64,000 nucleotides of DNA, from the NCBI GenBank assembly GCA_021642125.1, contig JAKIXB010000001.1:1240001-1304000 (forward strand), in the 5' to 3' direction. The DNA comes from Nothophoma quercina. Lineage: Eukaryota > Ascomycota > Dothideomycetes > Pleosporales > Didymellaceae. Shown piece by piece: positions 54,880-64,000 of this stretch (positions are counted from its first letter, which is position 1; each line of letters opens with the position of its first letter). The notes beneath the pieces are model-generated. The model was not told where the DNA came from, made no database searches, and saw nothing but the letters and a program-made list of their open reading frames with translations. A program made the position numbers and the translations under genes.

Positions 54880-56569
54880 ATGTCTAGCGGAGAGGTGCTC
54901 AAGGCGGAGAAGGACTTCTCAAAGGAGGCCGACGCCCAGATCCCAGAGGCTGAGAAGCTCGGAGCAGTGAGTTACATATGACAAGAAGCTGGAGCGAAGC
55001 TAACACCGTGCCTTAGAGCAACCCACAAGCTGCCATCGACCAGCTGCTGCCGCTCGAGAAGAAGACACGCCAGGTACACACTCTCACATGCTGCGCCCAC
55101 GCGACCACAAGCTCATACATTGCAGGCATCAGATCTTGCATCCACCTCCCGCGTCATCATCGCCATCGTCACAATAGCCAAGAAGGCAAATGACTGGAAC
55201 CTCATGAACGAGCAGGTGCTCCTGCTTTCGAAGAAGCATGGGCAGCTTAAGCAAGCCACCACCAAGATGGTGCAGACCGTTATGACCTTCCTCGACGACA
55301 CTCCCAACCTCGACACAAAGCTTTCTGTTATCGAGACGCTGCGGACAGTGACTGAGGGCAAGGTAAGGAAGCTGTGAGCAGTGCAGGCAGTGCGGAAACT
55401 AACGCGAAGGCAGATCTTCGTTGAAGTCGAGCGCGCTCGTGTTACCAGGATATTGTCCGACATCAAGAAGGAGCAGGGTGACATCAAGGCAGCCACAGAC
55501 ATCCTCTGCGAGCTTCAGGTTGAGACATTCGGCTCCATGACCCGACGAGAGAAGACCGAGTTCATTCTGCAGCAAGTTGCGCTTTGCATACAGAACAACG
55601 ATTGGACACAGGCCGGCATCTTGAGCAGGAAGGTCAGCACACGGTACTTCCAGCGCAGGCCGAAGAAGACACCTGAGCAGCTGGAGAAGGACCAGAAGGA
55701 GCGCGAAGAGAAGGAGAAGACTCGCAGCGCAGACGACCCGCCTATCGAACCCGAGGACGATGTTACAGACCTTAAGCTGAGGTACTACGAGCAGCAGATT
55801 ACTCTTGCGAAGCACGACGACAAGTACCTTGAGGTTTGCAAGCACTACAGACAAGTGCTGGATACAGAGGCTGTCGAGGAGGACCCTAAGAAACTCCGAG
55901 CGGTATGATTAGATTGCAGAGTTGAAGACGCAGGCATACTAACAGTCACGATAGATCCTCCAGCGCGTCATCTACTTCATCATTCTCGCACCGTACGATA
56001 ACGAGCAGTCCGACCTCATCCACCGCATTCAGCGCGACACACGCAACTCGCAGATCCCACAAGACGCACAACTCGTCAAGCTTTTTACCATTCCCGAGCT
56101 GATGAGGTGGCCTATGGTCTCGAAGCAGTTTGGGCCCCACTTGACCGACACCGACGTGTTCGATGCGGAGAAGGACGACTCGGACGACGAGAAGGCATTT
56201 AAGAGGTGGCAGGATCTGCGCAAGCGCGTCATTGAGCATAATGTTCGTGTCGTCGCCAAGTACTACACACGCATCCAGATCCCTCGCCTGACAGAGCTTC
56301 TGGATCTCACAGAGGACGAGACAGAGAAGTACATCAGCGAGTTGGTGACCGCAAAGACCATCTACGCCAAGATCGACCGACCGGCGCGCATCGTCACCTT
56401 CTCCAAGCCCCGCGACTCAGACGACATTCTGAACGAATGGAGCGGGAACATGAAGAGTCTGCTCGGCCTTCTGGAGCGCGTGGACCACCTTATCACAAAG
56501 GAGGAGATGATGGCGCGCATCCAGCCTACAAAGGTCGACAAGAAGGCGGTCAAGGGTAAGGCGAAATGA
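54880..56569 (+). CDS. rpn5: 26S proteasome lid subunit Rpn5 (PSMD12)
   Basis: Five exons: 54880-54966, 55017-55073, 55126-55362, 55414-55902 and 55955-56569, every one a whole number of codons; 494 aa. Rpn5 is a PCI-domain scaffold of the 19S regulatory particle lid and, in some fungi, also of the COP9 signalosome. Visible family motifs are KDFSKEAD near the start, NDWNLMNEQVLLLSKKHGQLKQA, ETLRTVTEGKIFVEVERARVT across an intron, RKVSTRYF, and YYTRIQIPRLTELLDLTEDETEKYIS in the winged-helix part of the PCI domain. The start has a Kozak-like context and fits the family length. The product acts in nucleus and cytosol in ubiquitin-dependent degradation. Confidence 0.96.
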
Positions 56570-56724
56570 GTGATGAAGACGATGTGACGAAGAACCATGA
56601 TTAGTCTAGAGTTGGCAGGCCGTCTATAGTCGCCTCCACGCGTGCCACGCCATGCGCATGTAATATAGACATCTAAGCATCTATCAGTCTTGACCATCTA
56701 TGTGCGAACGCCATGACCGTGTGC

Positions 56725-57648
56725 TCAGAAAGGCACATCCATATCTTCTACGCTCTCCTCCTCCTGCTTCGGCCCCTCGGCCTTATGTAACACCTCCTTG
56801 ATGAACCCAATCAACGCATTCACGCTCGCCTTCTGCGTGCTTGGTAGGAAATGACCACCAGGATGATACACGACCCTCCCCTCACTCTCCTCACACGCCT
56901 CGACCAAGGCCAAACTCCTACTCTCTTCAACAACAGTATCCAACGAGCCCAAAAAATGCAGCAACGGCGTCTTAATCTTCGGCTCGTAGAACGCATGATA
57001 CGGATTCCTCCCCCTCGCCGCAAACCCACTATAACTCACCGCAAACTTCAACGGCGGATGCACACACCCCTCCACATAGCCCGTATCGCTCTCAAAACTC
57101 TCCGGATACCGCATCCCGCCCTCGCTCTGCAACGCCTCAAACGCCTCGCGCCGCCCAGGCTCGAGCAACGAAGCAACCATCGCCGCTGCCGCGCCACCTT
57201 GCGAGAACCCGACCACGCCATCAAACGGCCCTTCGTCGCGCAACACTTGTGCGATCCGAGACAGTCCTTCTTCCAGGCCGGCATACGTGTAAGGTTCTGA
57301 ATCGCCTTTGCGGCGCCACCAGGCCCAGGCGTCGACTTCTTCTTCTGCCTCACTTCCGTCCTTCTTCTCCTCGCCGTGCAGGAAGGATACATCGGTTGGC
57401 GAGAGGCGTAGTGGTGCCGTCGGGAACGAGAGCGTTATGCCTGCCGGGAAGGCTTTTTGCAGGGTTTTCCGTAGCGCGCCGCATTTTGCGCTGAAGAGTG
57501 GCCCGGATTGCGTGAAGCCGTGGAGGAAGAGGATCTTTATGGGGCGTGAGGGCGGTGGGGCGGCGGCCATTTTGCGGAAGTACCAGAGGGCGCGGAGGTT
57601 GGTGAGAGTGACGTTGCGGGGTATGAAGGGTTGTGGAGGGCGGGGCAT
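56725..57648 (-). CDS. FSH1-family serine hydrolase
   Basis: Single exon, 307 aa from the ATG at 57648; an internal ATG at 57570 (MAAAPPPSRP) is an alternative that would start just before the domain. The fold starts IKILFLHGFTQSG. The triad is Ser149 in GFSQGG, Asp237 in GSLDTVVEE and His266 in HPGGHFLP. FSH1 proteins (human OVCA2, yeast Fsh1-3) are small alpha/beta hydrolases acting on esters or thioesters; in fungi some work as release enzymes in polyketide clusters. No cluster is present here, so a housekeeping esterase is more likely. It is convergent with rpn5, 155 bp apart. Confidence 0.92.
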   Translation of the reverse strand: MPRPPQPFIPRNVTLTNLRALWYFRKMAAAPPPSRPIKILFLHGFTQSGPLFSAKCGALRKTLQKAFPAGITLSFPTAPLRLSPTDVSFLHGEEKKDGSEAEEEVDAWAWWRRKGDSEPYTYAGLEEGLSRIAQVLRDEGPFDGVVGFSQGGAAAAMVASLLEPGRREAFEALQSEGGMRYPESFESDTGYVEGCVHPPLKFAVSYSGFAARGRNPYHAFYEPKIKTPLLHFLGSLDTVVEESRSLALVEACEESEGRVVYHPGGHFLPSTQKASVNALIGFIKEVLHKAEGPKQEEESVEDMDVPF

Positions 57649-57813
57649 GTAGTATTGGTAGAATGAGGTGGTGTGAGGGGAGGTTGTGCAGTAGATATGG
57701 TGGAGCTTTGGTGCTGATGTTCGGAACGAACTCGGAATGAGATGAGGTCATCTTCGAGATTCAGAATGTACGGAAAACACTATCGCTCTTTCTTCTTCCA
57801 TCAACAGCAGCAG

Positions 57814-60800
57814 CTACCCAAAGTTCTTTGCTCGACTCGCCATCCAAGCCAGGAAGATGCCACTCGCGGTTACCATGTACGAGCTGATACCAAAGGCGCC
57901 CTGAATGTCATGCTCCAAAACCGTCCACAACACACCGAAAAGTAAACTGGCTAGGATGAAGATGCTGAAGACTACACCAATGATCATATCGAAGTCTATG
58001 CCTTCTTGGTAGTAGATCCCCCATCCCTCTGCTGGTTGACCTATCCGTTCCTGCAACTCACCGACTGTGCGTTTAGGTAGTTGCTCCAGGACCCATGTCT
58101 CATTTTTGTTGATGCATTGTGGTGATGACAGCATGTGCATCAAGTCCTGAGATAGTACTGGAGGCCATGTTGCGAGTGGACCTGCTGGTGTGCACCGATA
58201 CTCTGCGCCCGGCGATGGCTCGACCTTAGGGACTGGTGGGATACATTCGCACATGTTGGGTGTCGTGGATGTGCAGCATGGGTTGTGATCTCGGACTTCG
58301 ACCGTATTGCCCATGCGTAGGCGGAACTACGTCTTGTTAGAGATGTGAGTTCGAAGGAAATCCGCAGGGAGCTGAATCAACGGAAGGACCAATCTGCTTG
58401 TCTGGCAGCTCAACGCACCAACATCGTAGTTGGCAGAGGCTCGTAAGACGGCAGCTGGTTTAGACAGTAGCACTGGTTATCTCTCTCCAACTTGGAAGAT
58501 GAGAGCTCGCCAGACCAGCAGAACGCTCCCCTGGATAGCGCAACCTTGGAACTCTCTGGATGTTCATGACTTACCTTGACGAAGAACATCCCTTGAACGC
58601 TTCTCATCGAGAGAAAGTTACGGAACCCGCTGCAGTTGCGCCTCAACTGCTGCTTCATGCGGCAGAACAGATCTCGGTCCGTGGCCACACCGTCAAGTGA
58701 CTCCTGAAGAAGGCACTTCCGCCGTTCCGTTTGGTGCGCACATGCCAGCAGATGCAGCGTTGACCCGGGAGCAGCAGACGCGTTAGATACTGGCGTTGAT
58801 GTTGCCAAGGGTATGGGTGGGGTTGGGCCGTTGTGCTGAGGCAGGCAACCTGCCGGGTTTAAAGCTCTGGCTTGGCCCGAGGAAGAGCTACTCATGAGCT
58901 TCTTGGCCCATGACGGAGCCCTGAAGCTCCAGTTTTGGTTTGTGGATGCCTTGCTATACTGCGTTACCGTTACCCTGGCGCCTGTGGAACGGCCCATCTT
59001 TTCGATCAGTTCATTCACGCCGCCGGCACGGTATTCCTTTACATCACCGAACAAGCTGTCTCCACATCTCTGTCTTATCGTCAACATCAACCACAATAAT
59101 GGATCTCCGAGTCTATTGACGGACTTACGCATTGCCATCTCAGTCGAATCCAACCAGCTTGTAGAGGCGGCTCCAATAAGCCTACCGCAACGACCAGATT
59201 CAAGAGCGAGCTTTGGGCGTTGGCTCGTAAGCCTGGGCTCAGCTTTGGCTGAGAAATTTCAGTAGTCAGGCATTCCACATCTTCGGGTACGGATACTGCC
59301 ACCAACTCCTCAATCGGCGCCATCGTCTGCGGATCTGAAGGCACAGTTCGTAATTTCGGTTCAGTGAAGACCTTCAGTTTTTGCCGGAATGTGGTAAAGG
59401 CCTCTCCCGCAACCAGAAAACGCCGGAATGCATCCAAATCTTCTATCAAGTCTTCGTCAACAGGATCCTCGACGATCAGCCCTCTTACTCGGTCTTCTCC
59501 GTCATGCCCCTCTTCGTCCTCAGAGCTATCATCGGGGACTTCAACACCTACACATGGATTGGGAAGCTTAACTTCGAACATGTCCTTAATTGACAGAGCG
59601 ACGTAGGAAGCTTTCCGGGAAACCAAGCGGGCAGCGAGTCTTTCGAGTTCCTCGTCAGCTTCGCTTTGGAGATCTCGTGAGAAGGTTTTGAGTAATCGAT
59701 GGACATTTCTCTGCAACCGTTCAGGTCCGATCCTGGGATGGGCAATGGCTCTTTTGTAGGACAAGATGAGATCTGGATCTTCGACGAAGACACGCAGTAG
59801 TTCTCGGGTCGCTGTCTCTATCTGTTTACGGCTGTAGCTACTGACAGCCGAAAGGCCTGTGGCGGATGACGCAAAAGACGCCTCAGAAAAGATAGACTCA
59901 GCCAGTGACACGACTGAGAGACGATCAGTCTCGTCATCTGAGTCGAGCATGGGCTGGCATTGGAATTGATCTCGCTGTTTTGCTGTATATAAATTCTCTC
60001 GAGCCAGCCTGGGAATCACTAGCACCCGTAGATCAGAGCCACCAGTAGGAGATCTCAGTAGGCCGAGGATTTCTGTGGATTGCATGTAGTCTCGGAACCA
60101 AGAGGTCATATGATCAGGGCAGAGGACCACAACATAGACTCTCGCCGTTTGCTCCGTGCGCCCTATCTGTTGTTGCTGAGCAGTAGGCTGCACCTGTGAA
60201 GATTGTTCTGGGTCCTGTTGAGGCTGGCCGTTCAGGTTGAAAGTCTTGTGTGTTTCCCCGTCCTTCAGTGTGTCAGACTCAAGCGAGGCGGCGGTGGTAT
60301 GCCCGTATGCCCGACGTTGTTCAGTTTTCTGAAGAGGCTGTTCCGACGCGTCTCTTAGTACTAGCGAGCTGGATGTCACCTCGGTATTTACTCCCTCGAT
60401 AGATCGTTGCGACTGTGGCGAGGATATTGCGCGTTGACCGGCATGCCAGTTCTGGGCGTAATTGTCATGCGTCGAAGATCCATTGCCGTTGAGTATTTTC
60501 GGTGTACCGCGTTTCTCACGTTTTGTCTGGATGTGCTGTGATTGATTCCCTGGTATGTCCGATGAGTTGTGACTAACATAGAGGCTCTTGTATGGCTGTT
60601 TAGATGCGACAAAGTCTCTAAATATGGTAAAACCCCTATCGTCCTTCTCCCACGCCGCAAGCAGTTCAGGATGAGCCCTTGAATAGTGGAACTTGAGAGA
60701 ATTCCTAATTAGAACCTCCTGACAGCCCTGCACTGGGCATGGATACTGTTTGCGATTGTGTTTACAGACTCCGTGTCTTCGGAGGTTGCGCTTGGCATAG

Positions 60801-61484
60801 TCGCCATGGAACACGGCTTTACACTCATCGCACGAGTGCATGCTACGTAATGCAGATTTTGTATCATCGCGGCCAGATGACATAGAAGTGTCTGATCCAT
60901 GTTGTAGCTGCAGGCGTTCTGGAAGTGCCTTCCCGGTGGTCTGACCCACCATTGCAGAGTATGATGAGATAGAGAGCTTTCGACCATCGAGCAAGTAGCT
61001 TCCTGGCCAATTATACCGGTAAGGATCGCCGGTAGTTCCCTGTTGCCCATCGGAATAAAGTTGACTCTCCCCTTCGAAACCGGGACCAACTGGGCCATTC
61101 CAGAAATTCTCAGTGTGACGCGCTGGAGGCAGAGGAGAAGGCACCTCATCGCGTGCATTTGAGAGACCCATGGTGAGCGGAGGATCAGGAAAAGAAGGCT
61201 GTGGGTGGAGTTGAGGGTTGTATGCCGTTGTGCGCTTCCCATCGATGGATGTCTGAAAAGATCCACTTCCATCTCTTTCTACTTCGGATCCCAAATCGTT
61301 CTCGCTAGCTGGCTGCTTTGCTGGATTCAGAGCATCCTCTGTGACCTACGTCTCAGCTCCGACAATGAGGTTCGAGTGCAGCTAACTAACCTTTTGTGAA
61401 GGAGTCATCATCCTCGGGACGAAGGATCTCCTCTCTCGTGTAGCCCCTATTGTAAACATTACCGGGCTCAAGTGGGGTTGACAT
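57814..61484 (-). CDS. Zinc-finger protein with C-terminal transmembrane domain, uncharacterised
   Basis: Four exons: 61391-61484, 59129-61320, 58575-59069 and 57814-58326; 1097 aa. All three splices keep phase and restore conserved motifs (RLRWQC-RCGDSLFGD and FFVK-FRLRMGN). Two Cys/His zinc fingers lie at about 195-248 (CDECKAVFHGDYAKRNLRRH; CPVQGCQEVLIRNSLKFHYSRAH). A Gln/Ser-rich disordered region follows, then a helical block conserved in fungal proteins (PERLQRNVHRLLKTFSRDLQ and ARLVSRKASYVA, about 575-625). The C-terminal third has many Cys (RDLFCRMKQQL, CYCLNQLP, MCECIPPVP) and EGWGIYYQEG. It ends with two membrane segments at about 1041-1062 and 1069-1089. A DNA-binding-like head on a membrane anchor is unusual; the fungal family is unnamed to my knowledge. 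Confidence 0.82.
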
Positions 61485-62077
61485 GATTCTGCAGTACAGC
61501 TGAAGTACCTTCTTTTAACGTAGGCAAGGCTGGGTGTCAACCCGGACTCCTTGCGAATACAATTTGAGCTTGTACTCGCCACGGTACCCCATTCAATATT
61601 CGTGATCAGAACTTGGGGGTTGGCGCTCATGTAAAAGCAAAGAGTACAGTTTGTGCGGATGCAGATTCGTTTGAGGTAGGAAGGAAGCGTTCATGAAGTC
61701 GGGTGTTGATCAGGCTGAAACGCTTGCATGACCGGTCAGCCTCAGCCACTTTCGGCAGGCGCTTGGAGGCGCAAGTATGCATGCCAAGGAACATCTATAG
61801 GATATTGTTCAAGCAATGGCAGCCCAGCTAAATCTTCGATACTTTCGTTGTATTTCCAGTGCTTCGCAAGTCTTGCACCTCGGTTGGAGCAGTGTAAGAT
61901 GCCGTCGCCCAGCCATGCCAGCATCGGCTGTCTTTTGACACTGCATCTCATGATCAGGCTGAAGGTTGGAGGTTATCCAAGCTCAGCCACGACAGCACTT
62001 ACGATGCATCCCCCGGATTCTTTTCCGAATCATCTTTTGGATCAAGAAAAGCTGCGACTAACAGGTTTTCATCGCAG
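61485..62077. other. Intergenic, 593 bp between the zinc-finger gene and rev3
   Basis: Both flanking genes are on the minus strand. It holds the promoter of the zinc-finger/transmembrane gene and the rev3 3' end. No gene seen. Confidence 0.5.
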
Positions 62078-64000
62078 CTACCAAGCCAGATCCTCCTTTC
62101 TTACTACAGCTTTACCTTTCTTCCCTTTCCCTTTCCCATTCCCTTTACTCTTCCTCATCTTCGGATACTCCTCCCTAATCCCCTCCTCCAGCACCTCCAC
62201 CGCATTCCCCACTCCCGCCCTCAAATTCGCCAACTTACCCTTCTCCCGTATCCTCGTATAAAACACCGGACAATCTCTCGAATCGCACTTGATCTCCTCG
62301 CCCCACGCTAACCCCGAGCAACTCCTGCACACCATATCGACCTCCTTGGCTCTGACCTCTTCTTTCCAGATGCGCTCTTTCAAGGTGAGAAGGGCGCGCG
62401 CCGGTCTCCGTAAGCATTGTGGGCAAAGAGGCAGCATCTGATAAGCACTACGCTGCCTACCACGCACACCGGGCGGCGGAGGCTCGAGTTTAGTGCGGCA
62501 GACAAGGCATGACGACGAGCTCATATAACTCTCAAGCGTCTTCTTGATCGTCGTCTGCCCACCAAACACACCATTCGACTTTCCCGGCAGCGGTATGGCG
62601 ATGTTGCGGATACGCTGGACCTTGGGCATCTCATCGTACCACTGGCGTACGTTCGCACCAACGAGATTGAAGATCCTCTCCAGTGGCGGGATGAGGTTCT
62701 TGGAGATGTAGTACTCAGCATCCAACTCTAGATGGTCATTCGCTAACAGCGTTTCTGGAGCAACACATCGATCAATCAGCCGGGCACCAGGGGCGCCCGT
62801 AACAACAACATACGGCACGCGCTCACCATACTGTGGCTCCGCGCGCGGATCCGCCAGCATCCTCTTCGTCGCGATCAGCGCACCCGGCGGCGGCGGTCCG
62901 CGATCCGAATACGTCCCCAGTTTGACCTCTTTCGCGAATAGAAAGTCCTGGATACTGATTCTGCCCTGCATGATCTTCATACACTGCTCCTGGAAGTACT
63001 TCTTGACTAGACTCAGATCCGCGGTGCGGAACAGGATCTTCAGCGCACGCTCCTCGATCTTCTGCTCCGCGGGTGTACCATCGCGCCTTACAGTCTCAAT
63101 TCCTTTGGCGTCGAATTCTGGCTCTGTCTGATTGCGATGCTCGTACTTGAACCCCACGTAGCGTTTCTTCGCGAGAAGAACGCACGGGTGGTACACTTTC
63201 TCGAACTTGAGCTTGATAGGTCTTGGATTTGCGTCTGTGACTGCCTTTGCAATCTCCTCGCCGATGGTGAATGCTTGGTCGCGTGTGCGGCCTTTGAGGT
63301 AGATAAACAGACTGTCTGTATCTCCGTAGACAACTTCCGCGCCCCATTTTTCTGTCGCGTGGATGAGTGCTATCGCTTTCTCGAGCGTCTCGCGGCCGGT
63401 CTGGACGATGCTGTCTGCGATCTCGGAGCAGGGCATGCGGCCAGAAAACGAGGCAGATGTGTATCCGTAGGTGACGTTGGCCAGCAGCTTTAGCGCAAGT
63501 TGTCTGTTGTTGAGGAGCTGCTGGAGGGTTTTGTCGTCTTTATCTGCCTTCATGCCGCTCTTGACCATGACGCGGGTTTCGAGGATTTCGCCAAGCATCT
63601 TTGCGAGTAGAGACTTGCGCATCTCAGGCTTGACGTACATCATGCCATTGGGCGCGATGTTAATGTGGTCTTTGACGAGCTCGAGGAGGCGCGGCTCGCG
63701 CTTGAAGTCCATGAAGCCCATCTTGTTCCGGCCTCGCCAGCTTGTGATGCGTCCTAAACACGTCGAGTAGCAGAGGTTGTATGCGATCATGACACTGGGG
63801 TACAGTGACTGAAAGTCCAGCACCAGTAGCGGACTGTTGTAGAAGGCGCTCTGTGGCTCCATAACCAGAGGTAGACACTCAAGAGCGTTCTGTTGGCCCA
63901 CCTGCTTGCGACTTGGGGAGATGAGAACAAAGTTCTCAGGTTTGGCGATGCGGAACATGGTGGATTCGACTTTGAACTGCGATCCTCGAGAAATGACCGA
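62078..64000 (-). CDS. rev3: DNA polymerase zeta catalytic subunit Rev3, C-terminal part
   Basis: Open to the window edge; 640 residues plus stop are visible and the N-terminal part is outside. The frame reads through GSQFKVESTMFRIAKPENF without interruption, so the ATG at 63958 is not the start. This is the B-family polymerase core: motif A DFQSLYPSVMIAYN, motif B NNRQLALKLLANVTYGYTSASFSG, motif C YGDTDS with its metal-binding Asp pair, then KKRYVGF. The C-terminal domain has the CysA zinc site (CLVC ... CPQC) and CysB (CRSC ... CDSRDC), the latter binding the Fe-S cluster and Pol31/Pol32. It ends with a Lys/Gly-rich tail that is lineage-specific. Pol zeta extends from lesions in translesion synthesis. 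Confidence 0.96.
   Translation of the reverse strand, partial: SVISRGSQFKVESTMFRIAKPENFVLISPSRKQVGQQNALECLPLVMEPQSAFYNSPLLVLDFQSLYPSVMIAYNLCYSTCLGRITSWRGRNKMGFMDFKREPRLLELVKDHINIAPNGMMYVKPEMRKSLLAKMLGEILETRVMVKSGMKADKDDKTLQQLLNNRQLALKLLANVTYGYTSASFSGRMPCSEIADSIVQTGRETLEKAIALIHATEKWGAEVVYGDTDSLFIYLKGRTRDQAFTIGEEIAKAVTDANPRPIKLKFEKVYHPCVLLAKKRYVGFKYEHRNQTEPEFDAKGIETVRRDGTPAEQKIEERALKILFRTADLSLVKKYFQEQCMKIMQGRISIQDFLFAKEVKLGTYSDRGPPPPGALIATKRMLADPRAEPQYGERVPYVVVTGAPGARLIDRCVAPETLLANDHLELDAEYYISKNLIPPLERIFNLVGANVRQWYDEMPKVQRIRNIAIPLPGKSNGVFGGQTTIKKTLESYMSSSSCLVCRTKLEPPPPGVRGRQRSAYQMLPLCPQCLRRPARALLTLKERIWKEEVRAKEVDMVCRSCSGLAWGEEIKCDSRDCPVFYTRIREKGKLANLRAGVGNAVEVLEEGIREEYPKMRKSKGNGKGKGKKGKAVVRKEDLAW

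Overview
This is nuclear DNA from a filamentous ascomycete (Pezizomycotina; a Dothideomycete is my best guess, but nothing here fixes the order). Genes are dense on both strands. Introns are about 45-75 nt, with GT..AG ends and CTAAC/CTGAC-type branch sites. The gene content is typically fungal: a HET-domain protein, a fungal rhodopsin-like membrane protein, an AA11 LPMO and a secreted class 3 lipase. I rebuilt 26 protein-coding genes (25 complete, one cut by the right edge) by joining open frames across splice sites and checking phase. I also found one decayed HET pseudogene. All exon models are by eye, without transcripts or alignments.

Left part (1-20.1 kb): a gene-poor start, then a SET-domain protein methyltransferase divergent from the ubiquinone-biosynthesis gene coq4. 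An accessory-looking stretch follows: fungal rhodopsin-like protein, HET protein, catalase-like heme protein, AA11 LPMO with an X278-like module, and a four-helix membrane protein. A zinc-finger-like protein of unknown role closes this part.

Middle (20.1-43.5 kb): mostly conserved cell-biology genes. They are an ABHD12-like hydrolase, mgr2/ROMO1 (TIM23 import), a STRIPAK FHA-domain protein (PRO45/HAM-4 type), pop7 (RNase P/MRP), lip2 (octanoyltransferase), a secreted lipase, an FHS-type sugar transporter, N-myristoyltransferase and mitochondrial elongation factor G (mef1). An Ala/Lys/Pro-rich low-complexity protein and a SelW/Rdx-type thioredoxin-fold protein follow. Four genes (coq4, mgr2, lip2, mef1) serve mitochondria, but their scatter does not suggest a cluster.

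Right part (43.5-64 kb): a degraded HET gene and about 2.3 kb of gene-free DNA. Then come a large DUF8004-like protein, a minimal MGMT-type alkyltransferase, a TPR protein, a small charged protein, an NTF2-like protein and proteasome lid subunit rpn5. The window ends with an FSH1-family serine hydrolase, a protein joining zinc fingers to a membrane-anchored tail, and the C-terminal 640 residues of Rev3 (DNA polymerase zeta), which runs off the right edge.

Nothing here looks like a wholly new system. The most unusual items are the zinc-finger/transmembrane protein, the neighbouring rhodopsin-like and HET genes, the decayed HET gene, the 27- and 30-nt micro-exons of mgr2, and stop-free introns that can be mistaken for coding sequence.
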